From assembly GCF_002104795.1 (NCBI RefSeq), contig NZ_NCXO01000038.1, positions 1-43,330 on the forward strand: a stretch of 43,330 nucleotides of DNA, given 5' to 3'. This document shows positions 26,357 to 35,119 of this stretch, piece after piece. The stretch is from Mycolicibacillus koreensis. GTDB lineage: Bacteria; Actinomycetota; Actinomycetes; Mycobacteriales; Mycobacteriaceae. The notes below the pieces were generated by a model. The model did not search any database. It was not told where the DNA came from and saw only the letters and a program-made list of their open reading frames with translations. How positions within the stretch are numbered: the first letter of the stretch is position 1; each line of letters starts with the position of its first letter. Made by a program: the position numbers and the translations under genes.

Positions 26357-26638
26357 TCAACACCAGTGGCGAAACGGAAAACCGCAGCGACGTCGCCGTG
26401 TAGGCGGTGGCGGTGACGGTGGTGGTGGCGGGGACGGTGGCGACGTGCACGGTGGATTCCCCGGGGCGGCACCGCAATCGGGCATCGGGTCGTGGGCCGC
26501 GGCGATGTTCGCGCCCCCGAAGTCGGGCCCGGCGTCAGAGACGCTGGACGCATCGGTGACCGGAAGGGGGCCGGGAAGACCGACCAGTGCCGCAACGACG
26601 GCGATGCTCGCCGCACCGCGCAACTTTTCCCGCCACAC
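26357..26638 (-). CDS. Small secreted proline-rich protein
   Basis: 93 residues, not a recognised family. WREKLRGAASIAVVAALVG (residues 2-20) is a plausible signal peptide, followed by Pro/Asp/Ala-rich sequence, a poly-proline/serine stretch (PSPPPPPSPPPP), an RRRR run and four Cys in two pairs. GAGGGG-like GAGGGG on the minus strand lies 8 nt before the GTG start. The polyproline part comes from a GGT/GGC microsatellite-like stretch (26402-26444). The next gene on the same strand ends 62 bp upstream. A chance frame in GC-rich DNA cannot be excluded, but the signal peptide argues for a gene. Bases 26327-26356 and 26639-26700 show nothing else. Confidence 0.5.
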   Translation of the reverse strand: MWREKLRGAASIAVVAALVGLPGPLPVTDASSVSDAGPDFGGANIAAAHDPMPDCGAAPGNPPCTSPPSPPPPPSPPPPTRRRRCGFPFRHWC

Positions 26639-26700
26639 CTGTCACGCCCCTCACCTCGGGCACCTGGTGCATCGAGACTATCGGCCGGTCAGGTGCCGCG

Positions 26701-28095
26701 TCAGGGATCGTCGTCATCCTCATCCTCCCCACCGGTCTCGTGCAGCAGCTTCTCCGGATGGTGATAGCGATTGACCCGCGGCTGGCCGCGGTCGAGGTGC
26801 GCCGGCGGGATGGTCTCGGTCTCCCCGGCCTCGTTTTTGCGGGTGACCCAGCCGTCGTCGAGGATCCGGTGATGAGGCCCGCAGCGCAGGGTGAGTTCGT
26901 CGGCGTGGGTGCGCGGACGCTCAGCGTAGGGGGTGACGTGGTGCACCTCGGTGAGGTTGGCCGGCACGGAGCAGTTGGGGTGCGAACACCCGCGTTCGGT
27001 GGCGTAGAGCAGCAACCGTTGTGCGGGGTTGGCCAGGCGTTTGGCGTGATAGAGCGCCAGCGGTTTGGCGCCGTCGAAGACGGCCAGGTAGTGGTGGGCC
27101 GCGGCGGCAAGTTTGAGAACATCGCTCATCGGCAGCCAGGTGCCCCCGGCGGTGTGGGCCTTGGCACCACCGCTGTGCTCGGTGCGCGGCGCGGCCTCCA
27201 ACTCCGCGAGCGTGGTCGATACGACGATCGAGGCCGGTAGCCCGTTGTGCTGCCCGAGCTGTCCGGAGGCGAGCATGGAACGCCCCAGCGCCTCCAGCGC
27301 GTCGTGATTGCGTTGACCGGCGCTACGGGCGTCGTTGTCGATGGCCTGCTGGCTGGGGGTGCCGTCCAGACACGGGGTCTCGTCGGCGGGGTTGCACATG
27401 CCGGGTGCGGCCCAGCGCGCCAGCACCGCATCGAGGGTGGCCCGCGCCGTGGGGGACAGCGTGCCGGTCAGCGCGCTCATGCCGTCGGCGTCCTGTTTGC
27501 CGAGGGTGAGGGTGCGCCGGCGGGCTCGGTCGACGTCGGAGAACAACCCGTCGGGGTTGAGGCAGTCGGCGAGGTGGTCGGCGAGTTTGGCCAGTTCATC
27601 GGGTCGGTACTGGGTAGCGAGTTTGGCGAGATGTTTCTCGGCATTGGCGGCCAAATCGGGATGCAGATCGTGGGGAAGGTGATGCCAGAACTCGCGGATG
27701 ATCTGAATGTGCGCGCGGCTGATGAGCCCGGCGCGGGCGGCGGCGGCGGTGTGGGGCAGCACCGGGTCCAGCGGCTGGCCGTCAAGAGCGCGCCGTTCGC
27801 CGAGGTCGGCGGTCTCGGCGATGCGGCGCCGCGCATCGGCGCGGGTGATGCGCATCCGGTCGGCCAATGCCCACGGCAGTTTCCCGCCGAGCTCGTTGAG
27901 ATCGGCATGGGTGAGCTCACCGATCAGAGGTTGCTCGAGGGCGGTCAATCGCCGGCACACGGTCTCGATGCGTTCGAGCAAGCTGAGCCGATCGGAGGTG
28001 GTCAGCACATCGAACGACAACGCGAGTGCGCGGTCGACGTCGGCGGTGATGGCGTCGAAGGCCGCGGCGACATCTTCCCGTGTGTTCGAAAGCAT
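26701..28095 (-). CDS. DUF222/HNH endonuclease, 13E12 repeat family
   Basis: 464 residues from ATG 28095. The N-terminal DUF222 helical region (about 1-300) contains ISRAHIQIIREFWHHLP and PDELAKLADHLAD. The C-terminal HNH domain has CSHPNCSVPANLTEVHHV and LRCGPHHRILDDGW, so the Cys/His metal site and catalytic His are present. An acidic tail ends the protein. This is the REP13E12-associated family, several members of which are LexA-regulated in M. tuberculosis. The frame extends to 28164, but ATG 28095 is favoured: TATAAT lies 6 nt upstream, there is no ribosome binding site, and a LexA box overlaps the start. Full length, with no frameshift seen. Confidence 0.9.
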   Translation of the reverse strand: MLSNTREDVAAAFDAITADVDRALALSFDVLTTSDRLSLLERIETVCRRLTALEQPLIGELTHADLNELGGKLPWALADRMRITRADARRRIAETADLGERRALDGQPLDPVLPHTAAAARAGLISRAHIQIIREFWHHLPHDLHPDLAANAEKHLAKLATQYRPDELAKLADHLADCLNPDGLFSDVDRARRRTLTLGKQDADGMSALTGTLSPTARATLDAVLARWAAPGMCNPADETPCLDGTPSQQAIDNDARSAGQRNHDALEALGRSMLASGQLGQHNGLPASIVVSTTLAELEAAPRTEHSGGAKAHTAGGTWLPMSDVLKLAAAAHHYLAVFDGAKPLALYHAKRLANPAQRLLLYATERGCSHPNCSVPANLTEVHHVTPYAERPRTHADELTLRCGPHHRILDDGWVTRKNEAGETETIPPAHLDRGQPRVNRYHHPEKLLHETGGEDEDDDDP

Positions 28096-28101
28096 GTTCG
28101 A
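28086..28101 (-). promoter_or_regulatory. LexA (SOS) box over the 13E12 start codon
   Basis: The 16-mer reads TCGAAA-GCAT-GTTCGA on the plus strand. The mycobacterial SOS box is TCGAAC-N4-GTTCGA, so 11 of 12 fixed positions match. It spans the ATG (28093-28095) and abuts the -10 box. LexA bound here would block initiation; induction on DNA damage is expected. Confidence 0.8.
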
Positions 28102-28107
28102 ATTATA
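28102..28107 (-). promoter_or_regulatory. TATAAT -10 box of the 13E12 gene (leaderless)
   Basis: A perfect TATAAT on the minus strand ends 6 nt before ATG 28095, placing the transcript start at or very near the A of the ATG. It is AT-rich in an otherwise GC-rich setting. The remaining gap to mtr (28165-28249) holds nothing visible. Confidence 0.7.
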
Positions 28108-28249
28108 GCGCGGGTGGCCGACAACGGGTCGGACGATTTGCAGAGCAAATCCCCTGTGGCGCATGGGAATTCTGTGTCAGAAGCGGTTTGTGGGACGTGC
28201 GGAGCGGGTGGGGTGCAGGAGGTGCGCGCAGCCGCGGGTGGCGCAGTCC

Positions 28250-29632
28250 CTACTGCAGGCCCAGCAGCGCGTTCTCGACGACCTCGGCCAACGCGGGGTG
28301 AATCCAGTACTGCCCGCGGGCCATCTCGTGGGCGGTCAGCCCGAAACTCATCGCCTGGATCAGCGGTTGAATCAACGACGATGCCTCATGGCCGAGCAGG
28401 TGGGCGCCGAGCAGCCGTCCGGTGCCTCGCTCGGCCACCAGCTTCACGATGCCGGCGGTGTCCTCCATCGCCCACCCGTAGGCGACGTCACCATAGTTCT
28501 GCACCTTCACCGAGACCGTGAAGCCCTGCGCGCGGGCCTGGTTCTCCGTCAACCCGACACTGGCGATCTGCGGGTGGGTGAACACCGCCGCAGGCACGAA
28601 ACGGTGGTCGGTGGCGGTCATCGCCGCGGTCTCGTCCCAGTCGCAGAGCACATTGTCGGCCACCACCCGGGCCTCGTGGTTGGCGACGTGTTTGAGCTCA
28701 TACGGCGAGGACACGTCGCCGAGGGCGAAGACACCACGCGCCGTGGTGCGCTGGTACTCGTCGACGATCACCCGCCCGTCGTCGCCGACGGCGATCCCGG
28801 CCTTCTCGGCGTCGAGCCGGTCACCGTTGGGAGTGCGCCCGGTGGCCACCAGCAGCAGATCGGCCTCCAGCACCGACCCGTCGTCGAGGGTCAGTGCCAC
28901 CCCGTCGTCGGTGTCGCGGGCGTCGACCACCGTGCGATGGGTGAGCACCTCCCACTGCCGGGCGGCAATCCGCGTGAACTCTTCGACCAGGGTGTCGTCG
29001 AGGTGGCGCAGCATCGCTCCGCTGCGGATCACCAGCGTCACCCGCACCCCCAGTGCGGAGAAGATGTGGGCGAACTCGGCGGCGACGAACCCGCCACCGA
29101 TGATCACCAGGTGCCCGGGCAGCTCCGCGATGCGCATGATGGTGTCGCTGGTGTGGAAGCTCACCCCGCTGTCGGCGATCGCCGGGGGCACCACGGCGCG
29201 GGCCCCGGCGGCGATCACCACCTGCGCGGCGCGGAACTGCGCGCCGTCGTCGGTGCGCAGCAGATAGCCGTCGCCGTCGTCGGGTCCGGCGAAGCGGGTG
29301 GGGCGGTCGTAGACGTCGATGTCGGGTGCGCTGCGCCGGTAATCCTCGCCACCGGCCGCGATCGGGTCGATGCGGCCGAACACCCGGGAGACGATGTCGG
29401 ACCAGCGCACGTCGGCGAGGTGCGCATCGACGCCGTAGCGGGCGGCGTCGCGCACCGTATTGGCCACCTCGGCGGCGTAGACGAACATTTTGGTGGGAAT
29501 GCAACCGACGTTGAGGCAGGTGCCCCCGAAGGTGCCCTGCTCGCAGATCGCCACCCGTTTGCCGGCGTAGCGGTCGTCGAGAATCGAGTTCCCCGACCCG
29601 GTTCCGATAATCGCGAGATCATAGGTGTCCAT
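28250..29632 (-). CDS. mtr: Mycothione reductase
   Basis: 460 residues, matching Rv2855 in size. NADPH-dependent flavoprotein disulfide reductase that keeps mycothiol reduced in the cytosol. FAD motif AIIGTGSGNS (residues 7-16), redox-active Cys39 and Cys44 in GGTCLNVGCIPTK, NADPH-binding VIIGGGFVAAEFAHIF, FAD motif FALGDVSSP, and the C-terminal active-site segment YWIHPALAEVVENALLGL. Divergent from mqo. ATG 29632 has no clear ribosome binding site but a TAAGCT box 9 nt upstream. Confidence 0.95.
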   Translation of the reverse strand: MDTYDLAIIGTGSGNSILDDRYAGKRVAICEQGTFGGTCLNVGCIPTKMFVYAAEVANTVRDAARYGVDAHLADVRWSDIVSRVFGRIDPIAAGGEDYRRSAPDIDVYDRPTRFAGPDDGDGYLLRTDDGAQFRAAQVVIAAGARAVVPPAIADSGVSFHTSDTIMRIAELPGHLVIIGGGFVAAEFAHIFSALGVRVTLVIRSGAMLRHLDDTLVEEFTRIAARQWEVLTHRTVVDARDTDDGVALTLDDGSVLEADLLLVATGRTPNGDRLDAEKAGIAVGDDGRVIVDEYQRTTARGVFALGDVSSPYELKHVANHEARVVADNVLCDWDETAAMTATDHRFVPAAVFTHPQIASVGLTENQARAQGFTVSVKVQNYGDVAYGWAMEDTAGIVKLVAERGTGRLLGAHLLGHEASSLIQPLIQAMSFGLTAHEMARGQYWIHPALAEVVENALLGLQ

Positions 29633-29641
29633 CGCCCGGTC

Positions 29642-29647
29642 AGCTTA
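29642..29647 (-). promoter_or_regulatory. Putative -10 box of mtr
   Basis: TAAGCT on the minus strand ends 9 nt before ATG 29632. It fits TANNNT with a very short or absent leader. Confidence 0.4.
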
Positions 29648-29691
29648 AGCCCGCAACACCACCGTCGGCCGGGTGGGCCCGACCCGCTCGG

Positions 29692-29697
29692 GATAAT
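29692..29697 (+). promoter_or_regulatory. Putative -10 box of mqo
   Basis: GATAAT (one mismatch to TATAAT) lies 40 nt before the mqo GTG. No good -35 box is seen. The mqo mRNA would have a short leader carrying the GAAGGA ribosome binding site (29727-29732). Confidence 0.4.
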
Positions 29698-29737
29698 CTG
29701 AGGTCGGTACCCGACCGCCCAACCGCGAAGGACACTG

Positions 29738-31237
29738 GTGTCAGACCCGAAGGTAGCCCGAACCGACAAGACCGACGTCGTGCTGGTCGGCGCGGGAATC
29801 ATGAGCGCCACCCTGGGTGTGCTGCTGCGCCGGCTGCAGCCGGACTGGTCGATCACGCTGATCGAACGACTCGACGGTGCAGCCGCCGAGAGCAGCGACC
29901 CGTGGAACAACGCCGGCACCGGCCACTCGGCGCTGTGTGAACTCAACTACACCCCTGAGCAGCCGGACGGCTCGATCGACATCACCAAGGCGGTGAAGGT
30001 CAACGAACAGTTCCAGGTCACCCGCCAGTTCTGGTCGTACGCGGTGGAGAACGACATCCTCACCGACGTGCGGGGCTTCCTCAACCCGATTCCGCACGTC
30101 AGCTTCGTGCACGGTGCGGAACGGGTCGACTACCTGCGCCGCCGCCAGCAGGCCCTGGCCGCCAACCCGCTGTTCGCCGCGACGGAGTTCATCGACGACC
30201 CCGACGAGTTCGCCCGCCGGCTGCCGCTGATGGCCGCCGGGCGCGACATGTCCGAGCCGGTCGCGCTGAACTGGACCACCAACGGCACCGACGTGGACTT
30301 CGGCGCACTGTCTCGCCAGCTCACCGCCTACGCGGTGAAAAGCGGTGCCACCGCGCTGTTCGGCCACGAGGTGCGCAACCTCACCCGCCAGTCCGACGGC
30401 AGCTGGGCGGTGAAGGTCCGCAACCGTCGCACCGGCACCAAGCGCACCCTCAACGCCAAGTTCGTGTTCGTCGGCGCCGGCGGGCAGGCGCTACCGTTGC
30501 TGCAGAAGGCCGGCATCAAAGCCGCCCGGGGCTTCGCCGGGTTCCCGGTCGGCGGGAAGTTCCTGCGTACCGCCAACCCGGAGCTGGCGGCGGCCCACCA
30601 GGCGAAGGTGTACGGCTTCCCGCCGCTGGGCGCGCCGCCGATGTCGGCGCCACACCTGGACACCCGGGTGATCGCCGGCAAGGAATTCCTGCTGTTCGGC
30701 CCGTTCGCCGGCTGGACCCCGAAGTTTTTGAAGCAGGGCCACTTCAGCGATCTGCCCAAGTCGGTGAAACCGAACAACCTGATCCAGATGGCCAGCATCG
30801 GCGTCAGCGAGCTCAGCTTGGTCAACTACCTCGTCGGGCAACTACTGCTCAACGACGCCGACCGGGTGGAGGCGCTGCGCGAGTTTGCCCCGACCGCCCG
30901 TGACTCCGACTGGGAGACCATCGAGGCCGGCCAGCGGGTGCAGGTCATCCGTCCCGACGGGCTCAAGGGTGTGCTCGAGTTCGGCACCACCGTGCTCGCC
31001 GACGACGACGGCAGCATCGCCGGGCTGCTCGGCGCCTCCCCGGGAGCCTCGACGGCGGTGCCGGCGATGATCGACGTGCTGCAACGCTGCTTCCCGGGCC
31101 GCTACCAGTCGTGGTTGCCGACGCTGACCGAGATGGTGCCGTCGCTGGGCGTCCAACTCTCGGAGGACCCGAAACTCTTCGACGAGGTGTGGTCGTGGGG
31201 GACGAAGGTGTTGGGACTGCAGGTCGATACCCAGTGA
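29738..31237 (+). CDS. mqo: Malate:quinone oxidoreductase
   Basis: 499 residues (Rv2852c is 493). Peripheral membrane FAD enzyme that oxidises malate to oxaloacetate and passes electrons to the quinone pool. FAD motif [20 protein letters not shown] near residues 14-33, then [25 protein letters not shown], the family hallmark, and [15 protein letters not shown] near the C-terminus. Start GTG 29738 has GAAGGA 5 nt upstream. The stop overlaps the GTG of the chelatase-like gene; the acetyltransferase gene found between them in M. tuberculosis (Rv2851c) is absent. Confidence 0.95.
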   Translation: MSDPKVARTDKTDVVLVGAGIMSATLGVLLRRLQPDWSITLIERLDGAAAESSDPWNNAGTGHSALCELNYTPEQPDGSIDITKAVKVNEQFQVTRQFWSYAVENDILTDVRGFLNPIPHVSFVHGAERVDYLRRRQQALAANPLFAATEFIDDPDEFARRLPLMAAGRDMSEPVALNWTTNGTDVDFGALSRQLTAYAVKSGATALFGHEVRNLTRQSDGSWAVKVRNRRTGTKRTLNAKFVFVGAGGQALPLLQKAGIKAARGFAGFPVGGKFLRTANPELAAAHQAKVYGFPPLGAPPMSAPHLDTRVIAGKEFLLFGPFAGWTPKFLKQGHFSDLPKSVKPNNLIQMASIGVSELSLVNYLVGQLLLNDADRVEALREFAPTARDSDWETIEAGQRVQVIRPDGLKGVLEFGTTVLADDDGSIAGLLGASPGASTAVPAMIDVLQRCFPGRYQSWLPTLTEMVPSLGVQLSEDPKLFDEVWSWGTKVLGLQVDTQ

Positions 31238-33114
31238 GTGGCACCGCCGGCGCCCACGCGGGTCCGCAGCCGTACCCGTTCTCCGCGATCGTCGGCCACG
31301 AGCAGCTTCGCCTGGCGTTGATCCTGTGCGCGGTGCGCCCGGAGATCGGCGGAGTGCTGATCCGCGGGGAGAAGGGCACCGCCAAGTCGACCGCGGTGCG
31401 TGGGCTGGCCGCGCTGCTGGCCGCACTGCCCGGCACCGCGGGGGCGTCCGCACGGCTGGTGGAGCTGCCGATCGGCGCCACCGAGGACCGGGTGGTCGGG
31501 TCGCTGGATCTGCAGAAGGTGCTCACCGACGGCGAACACGCTTTTCAGCCGGGGCTGTTGGCCCGCGCCCATGGCGGGGTGCTCTACGTCGACGAGGTCA
31601 ACCTGCTGCACGACCACCTGGTCGACGTGCTGCTCGACGCCGCCGCGATGGGTCGCGTGCACGTCGAACGTGACGGCATCTCGCACTCCCACGAGGCGCG
31701 GTTCGTGCTCATCGGCACGATGAACCCCGAAGAGGGCGAGTTGCGCCCCCAACTGCTCGACCGGTTCGGGCTCACCGTCGACGTGGCCGCGTCCCGCGAC
31801 GTGGCGGTGCGCACCGAGGTGGTGCGCCAACGCATGGCCTACGAAGCCGACCCGGACGCGTTCGCCGAGCGGTATGCGGCCGCCGACGTGGAGCTGGCCC
31901 GGCGCATCGACGCCGCCCGCGGACGCGTCGACGCGGTGGCGCTGCCCGACACCGAACTGCGCCGCATCGCCGCGCTGTGTGCCGCGTTCGACGTCGACGG
32001 GATGCGCGCTGACCTGGTGGTGGCCCGAACCGCGGTGGCCCACGCCGCCTGGCGCGGCGGGGATGAGGTCACCGAAGACGACATCCGGGTCGCCGCCACG
32101 CTGGCACTGCCGCACCGGCGCCGCCGCGACCCCTTCGACGATCCGGGCATCGACCCGCAGGCACTCGATGACGCCATGGAGCAGGCCGCCTCGGAGCAGG
32201 ACAGCGGTGACCCCGAACCCGATCCCGACCCGCCCGGCGGCGGACAGGCCGGCGACCCGCAGCCTGATCCGGCACCGGGGCAAGGGAACTCGGATGGCTC
32301 CGGGAGGCCGCCGAGTCCTGCCGCGGCGCCGTCGGCATCGTTTCGTCCCCGTGCGCTGCGGGTGCCCGGCGTGGGCGAGGGGGCGCCGGGACGGCGTTCC
32401 CGCGCCCGCAACGCCACCGGGCTGAAAGTCGGCGCCGCCCCCGAGGGGACCGGGCACGGCCTGCACCTGTTCGCCACCGTCCTGGCCGCCGCCGAGCACA
32501 CCACCGGACCGGGCCGGCTGCGGCTGGCCGCCACCGACGTGCGGCGCGCCGCCCGTGAGGGCCGCGAAGGCAACCTGGTGATCTTCTTGGTCGACGCGTC
32601 GGGGTCGATGGCCGCGCGTGACCGGATGGCCGCGGTCAACGGCGCGGCACTGTCGCTGCTGCGCGACGCCTATCAGCGCCGCGACAAGGTCGCGGTCATC
32701 ACCTTCCGCGGTCGACAGGCCACGGTGGTGTTGCCGCCGACATCCTCGGCGCACATCGCCAGCCGCCGGCTCACCCGGTTCGACACCGGCGGCAAAACCC
32801 CGCTCGCCGAGGGGCTGCTCAGCGCCCGCGATCTGGTCGCCCGCTCACGGGTGCGCGAACCGGACCGTCGCCCACTGGTCGTCGTGCTCACCGATGGGCG
32901 CGCCACCGGCGGTGCGGACCCGTTGGGGCGCACCAGGATTGCTGCGGCACGCCTGGTCTCCGAAGGGGCATCCGCGGTGGTTGTCGACTGCGAAAAGGGC
33001 TATGTGCGTCTCGGTTTGGCCCAACAGCTGGCGAACCAACTCGGTGCGCCGATGATCAGTCTCGACCAGTTGAACGCCGATCACCTGAGCAGCGCCGTAC
33101 GTAGCGCCGCCTGA
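31234..33114 (+). CDS. Magnesium-chelatase-like AAA+/VWA protein (Rv2850c type)
   Basis: 626 residues (Rv2850c is 629). Fused ChlI/ChlD-like subunit: Walker [10 protein letters not shown], Walker [11 protein letters not shown] and the sensor [18 protein letters not shown] in the first half; a Pro/Asp/Gly-rich linker (about 315-380); then a VWA domain with MIDAS motif DASGSM. The company of cobO, cobB and cysG suggests it supplies the CobS/CobT-like part of cobaltochelatase with CobN, which is inference. The GTG at 31234 (GTGA overlap with mqo) gives the family N-terminus; the open frame back to 31111 is inside mqo. Confidence 0.9.
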   Translation: MSGTAGAHAGPQPYPFSAIVGHEQLRLALILCAVRPEIGGVLIRGEKGTAKSTAVRGLAALLAALPGTAGASARLVELPIGATEDRVVGSLDLQKVLTDGEHAFQPGLLARAHGGVLYVDEVNLLHDHLVDVLLDAAAMGRVHVERDGISHSHEARFVLIGTMNPEEGELRPQLLDRFGLTVDVAASRDVAVRTEVVRQRMAYEADPDAFAERYAAADVELARRIDAARGRVDAVALPDTELRRIAALCAAFDVDGMRADLVVARTAVAHAAWRGGDEVTEDDIRVAATLALPHRRRRDPFDDPGIDPQALDDAMEQAASEQDSGDPEPDPDPPGGGQAGDPQPDPAPGQGNSDGSGRPPSPAAAPSASFRPRALRVPGVGEGAPGRRSRARNATGLKVGAAPEGTGHGLHLFATVLAAAEHTTGPGRLRLAATDVRRAAREGREGNLVIFLVDASGSMAARDRMAAVNGAALSLLRDAYQRRDKVAVITFRGRQATVVLPPTSSAHIASRRLTRFDTGGKTPLAEGLLSARDLVARSRVREPDRRPLVVVLTDGRATGGADPLGRTRIAAARLVSEGASAVVVDCEKGYVRLGLAQQLANQLGAPMISLDQLNADHLSSAVRSAA

Positions 33115-33129
33115 GCGTAAAGGAGTGCC

Positions 33130-33744
33130 ATGCCCCAAGGGCAGCCACTGCAGGTTCCCGACGACGGGCTGAGCACCAAAGCCCGCCGCAGCGCACCGTT
33201 GTTCGCGGTGCACACCGGCGACGGCAAGGGAAAATCGACCGCCGCGTTCGGCATGGCGTTGCGGGCCTGGAACGCCGGGCTTAGCGTCGGGGTGTTCCAG
33301 TTCGTCAAGAGCGCCAAGTGGAAGGTCGGCGAGGAGGCGGTGTTCCACCGGCTCGCCGACCTGCACGACGAGCACGGAATCGGCGCGCCGGTGGAGTGGC
33401 ACAAGATGGGATCGGGGTGGTCGTGGTCGCGTAAGCCCGGCAGCGAAGCCGACCATGCCGCGGCCGCCGCCGACGGCTGGGCCGAGGTGGCCCGCCGGCT
33501 CGCCGCACAGCAGCACGACTTCTATGTCCTCGACGAGTTCACCTATCCGCTCGGCTGGGGCTGGGTCGATGTGGCCGAGGTTGTCGACGTGCTCACCGCC
33601 CGGCCCGGCAAGCAGCACGTGGTGATCACCGGCCGGCGCGCACCGCAGGCGTTGATCGATGCCGCCGACCTGGTGACCGAGATGACCAAGATCAAGCACC
33701 CGATGGATGCCGGCCGCAAGGGCCAGAAGGGTATCGAGTGGTGA
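33130..33744 (+). CDS. cobO: Cob(I)yrinic acid a,c-diamide adenosyltransferase
   Basis: 204 residues (Rv2849c is 207). It adds the adenosyl group to reduced corrinoid. P-loop GDGKGKST near residues 36-43, then FVKSAKWKVGEE, VLDEFTYPLGWGWV and the C-terminal KIKHPMDAGRKGQKGIEW typical of the CobA/CobO family. AGGAG lies 4 nt before ATG 33130. It sits 15 bp after the chelatase-like gene and 7 bp before cobB. Confidence 0.95.
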   Translation: MPQGQPLQVPDDGLSTKARRSAPLFAVHTGDGKGKSTAAFGMALRAWNAGLSVGVFQFVKSAKWKVGEEAVFHRLADLHDEHGIGAPVEWHKMGSGWSWSRKPGSEADHAAAAADGWAEVARRLAAQQHDFYVLDEFTYPLGWGWVDVAEVVDVLTARPGKQHVVITGRRAPQALIDAADLVTEMTKIKHPMDAGRKGQKGIEW

Positions 33745-33751
33745 GAGCGCG

Positions 33752-35119
33752 GTGAGCGCGCCACCGGCACTGGTGGTCGCCGCTCCCGCCTCCGGGTGCG
33801 GAAAGACCACCGTCGCCACCGGCCTGATCGGGGCGCTGCGACGCGCCGGGCACCGCGTTGCCCCCTTCAAGGTGGGTCCGGATTTCATCGACCCCGGCTA
33901 TCACGGACTGGCCGCCGGGCGCCCCGGCCGCAACCTCGACTCGGTGCTCGTCGGCGAGGAACTGATCGCTCCGCTGTACCGGCACGGCGCTACCGGCGCC
34001 GATCTCGCCGTCGTCGAGGGTGTGATGGGGCTCTTCGACGGCCGGATCGACACGCGGCGCACCGGCCCGGCCAGCGGATCGACCGCGCAGATCGCCGCGC
34101 TGCTCGGCGCCCCGGTGGTGCTGGTCGTCGACGCCGGTGGACAGGGCCAGAGCCTCGCGGCGCTGCTGCACGGCTTCACCACCTTCGACCCGGACACCCG
34201 GGTGGCCGGGGTGATCCTCAACCGGGTCGGCTCGGCGCGCCACGAGCAGGTGCTGCGCGGCGCCTGCGAACAGGCCGGGGTGCCGGTGTTCGGCGCGATC
34301 CCCCGGACACCCCGACTGCAGGTGCCGTCGCGGCACCTCGGTCTGGTCACCGCTGCCGAGCACGGCCGAGCCGCCGGGGAGGCCGTCGCCGCGATGGCCG
34401 ATGCGGTGCACGACCACGTCGACGTGGCGGCGTTGGCCGCCCGCGCCGCCAGTCGCGTCGACGCGCCGCCCTGGGATCCGCAGGAGGCCGTCGGGACGCC
34501 GGTGACCCGCCCGGTCACCGTGGCGCTGGCGGGCGGCACGGTGTTCAGCTTCGGTTACGCCGAGCATCGCGAGCTGCTCGCCGCGGCCGGTGCCGACGTC
34601 GTCACCTTCGACCCGCTGGTCGACACGCTGCCGCCGACGGCGGCAGCGCTGGTGCTGCCCGGCGGGTTCCCCGAGGAGCACACCGCGGCGCTCGGTGAGA
34701 ACAACGCGTTGCGCCACCAGATCGCCGCACTGGCCGCCCGCGCCCCGGTGCACGCCGAATGCGCCGGGCTGACCTACCTCGCCGCCGAACTCGACGGCAC
34801 GCCGATGTGCGGCGTGCTCACCGCGACCGCCCGGTTCACCGACACCCTCACCCTCGGCTACCGCGACGCCGTCGCCGCCACCGACTCGGTATCCCACCGT
34901 GCCGGTGAGCGGGTCACCGGACACGAATTTCACCGCACCGCAATCAGTTTCACCGACACTCCGCAGCCGGCGTGGATGTACCGCGGCGCCGGGCAGGCCG
35001 TCGTGCACGACGGGGTCGCCGGCAACCTCCTGCATGCGGCGTACCTGCACACCCACCCGGCGGCGCACCCGCAGGCGGTGGCGCGCTTTGTTGCCCACGC
35101 CGATATGTTGAGCAGGTGA
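33752..35119 (+). CDS. cobB: Cobyrinic acid a,c-diamide synthase
   Basis: 455 residues (Rv2848c is 457). It amidates the a and c side chains of (hydrogeno)byrinate using glutamine and ATP. N-terminal dethiobiotin-synthetase-like half with P-loop APASGCGKTT; C-terminal glutamine amidotransferase half with LPGGFPEEH and nucleophile Cys in HAECAGLTYL. GTG 33752 is chosen because it gives the family start just before the P-loop; the frame back to 33707 lies inside cobO. The stop overlaps the cysG GTG. Confidence 0.95.
   Translation: MSAPPALVVAAPASGCGKTTVATGLIGALRRAGHRVAPFKVGPDFIDPGYHGLAAGRPGRNLDSVLVGEELIAPLYRHGATGADLAVVEGVMGLFDGRIDTRRTGPASGSTAQIAALLGAPVVLVVDAGGQGQSLAALLHGFTTFDPDTRVAGVILNRVGSARHEQVLRGACEQAGVPVFGAIPRTPRLQVPSRHLGLVTAAEHGRAAGEAVAAMADAVHDHVDVAALAARAASRVDAPPWDPQEAVGTPVTRPVTVALAGGTVFSFGYAEHRELLAAAGADVVTFDPLVDTLPPTAAALVLPGGFPEEHTAALGENNALRHQIAALAARAPVHAECAGLTYLAAELDGTPMCGVLTATARFTDTLTLGYRDAVAATDSVSHRAGERVTGHEFHRTAISFTDTPQPAWMYRGAGQAVVHDGVAGNLLHAAYLHTHPAAHPQAVARFVAHADMLSR

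Noticed and set aside
26402..26444. CRISPR-like or PE-PGRS-like GGT/GGC repeat
   Set aside because: It is a short microsatellite with no spacer structure; in the minus frame it codes polyproline, and no PE domain is nearby.
28163..29701. 512-codon plus-strand open frame over mtr
   Set aside because: Antisense of the strongly supported mtr gene; no domain or ribosome binding site.
31111..31233. Upstream extension of the chelatase-like gene
   Set aside because: It lies inside mqo in another frame; the GTG at 31234 gives the family N-terminus.
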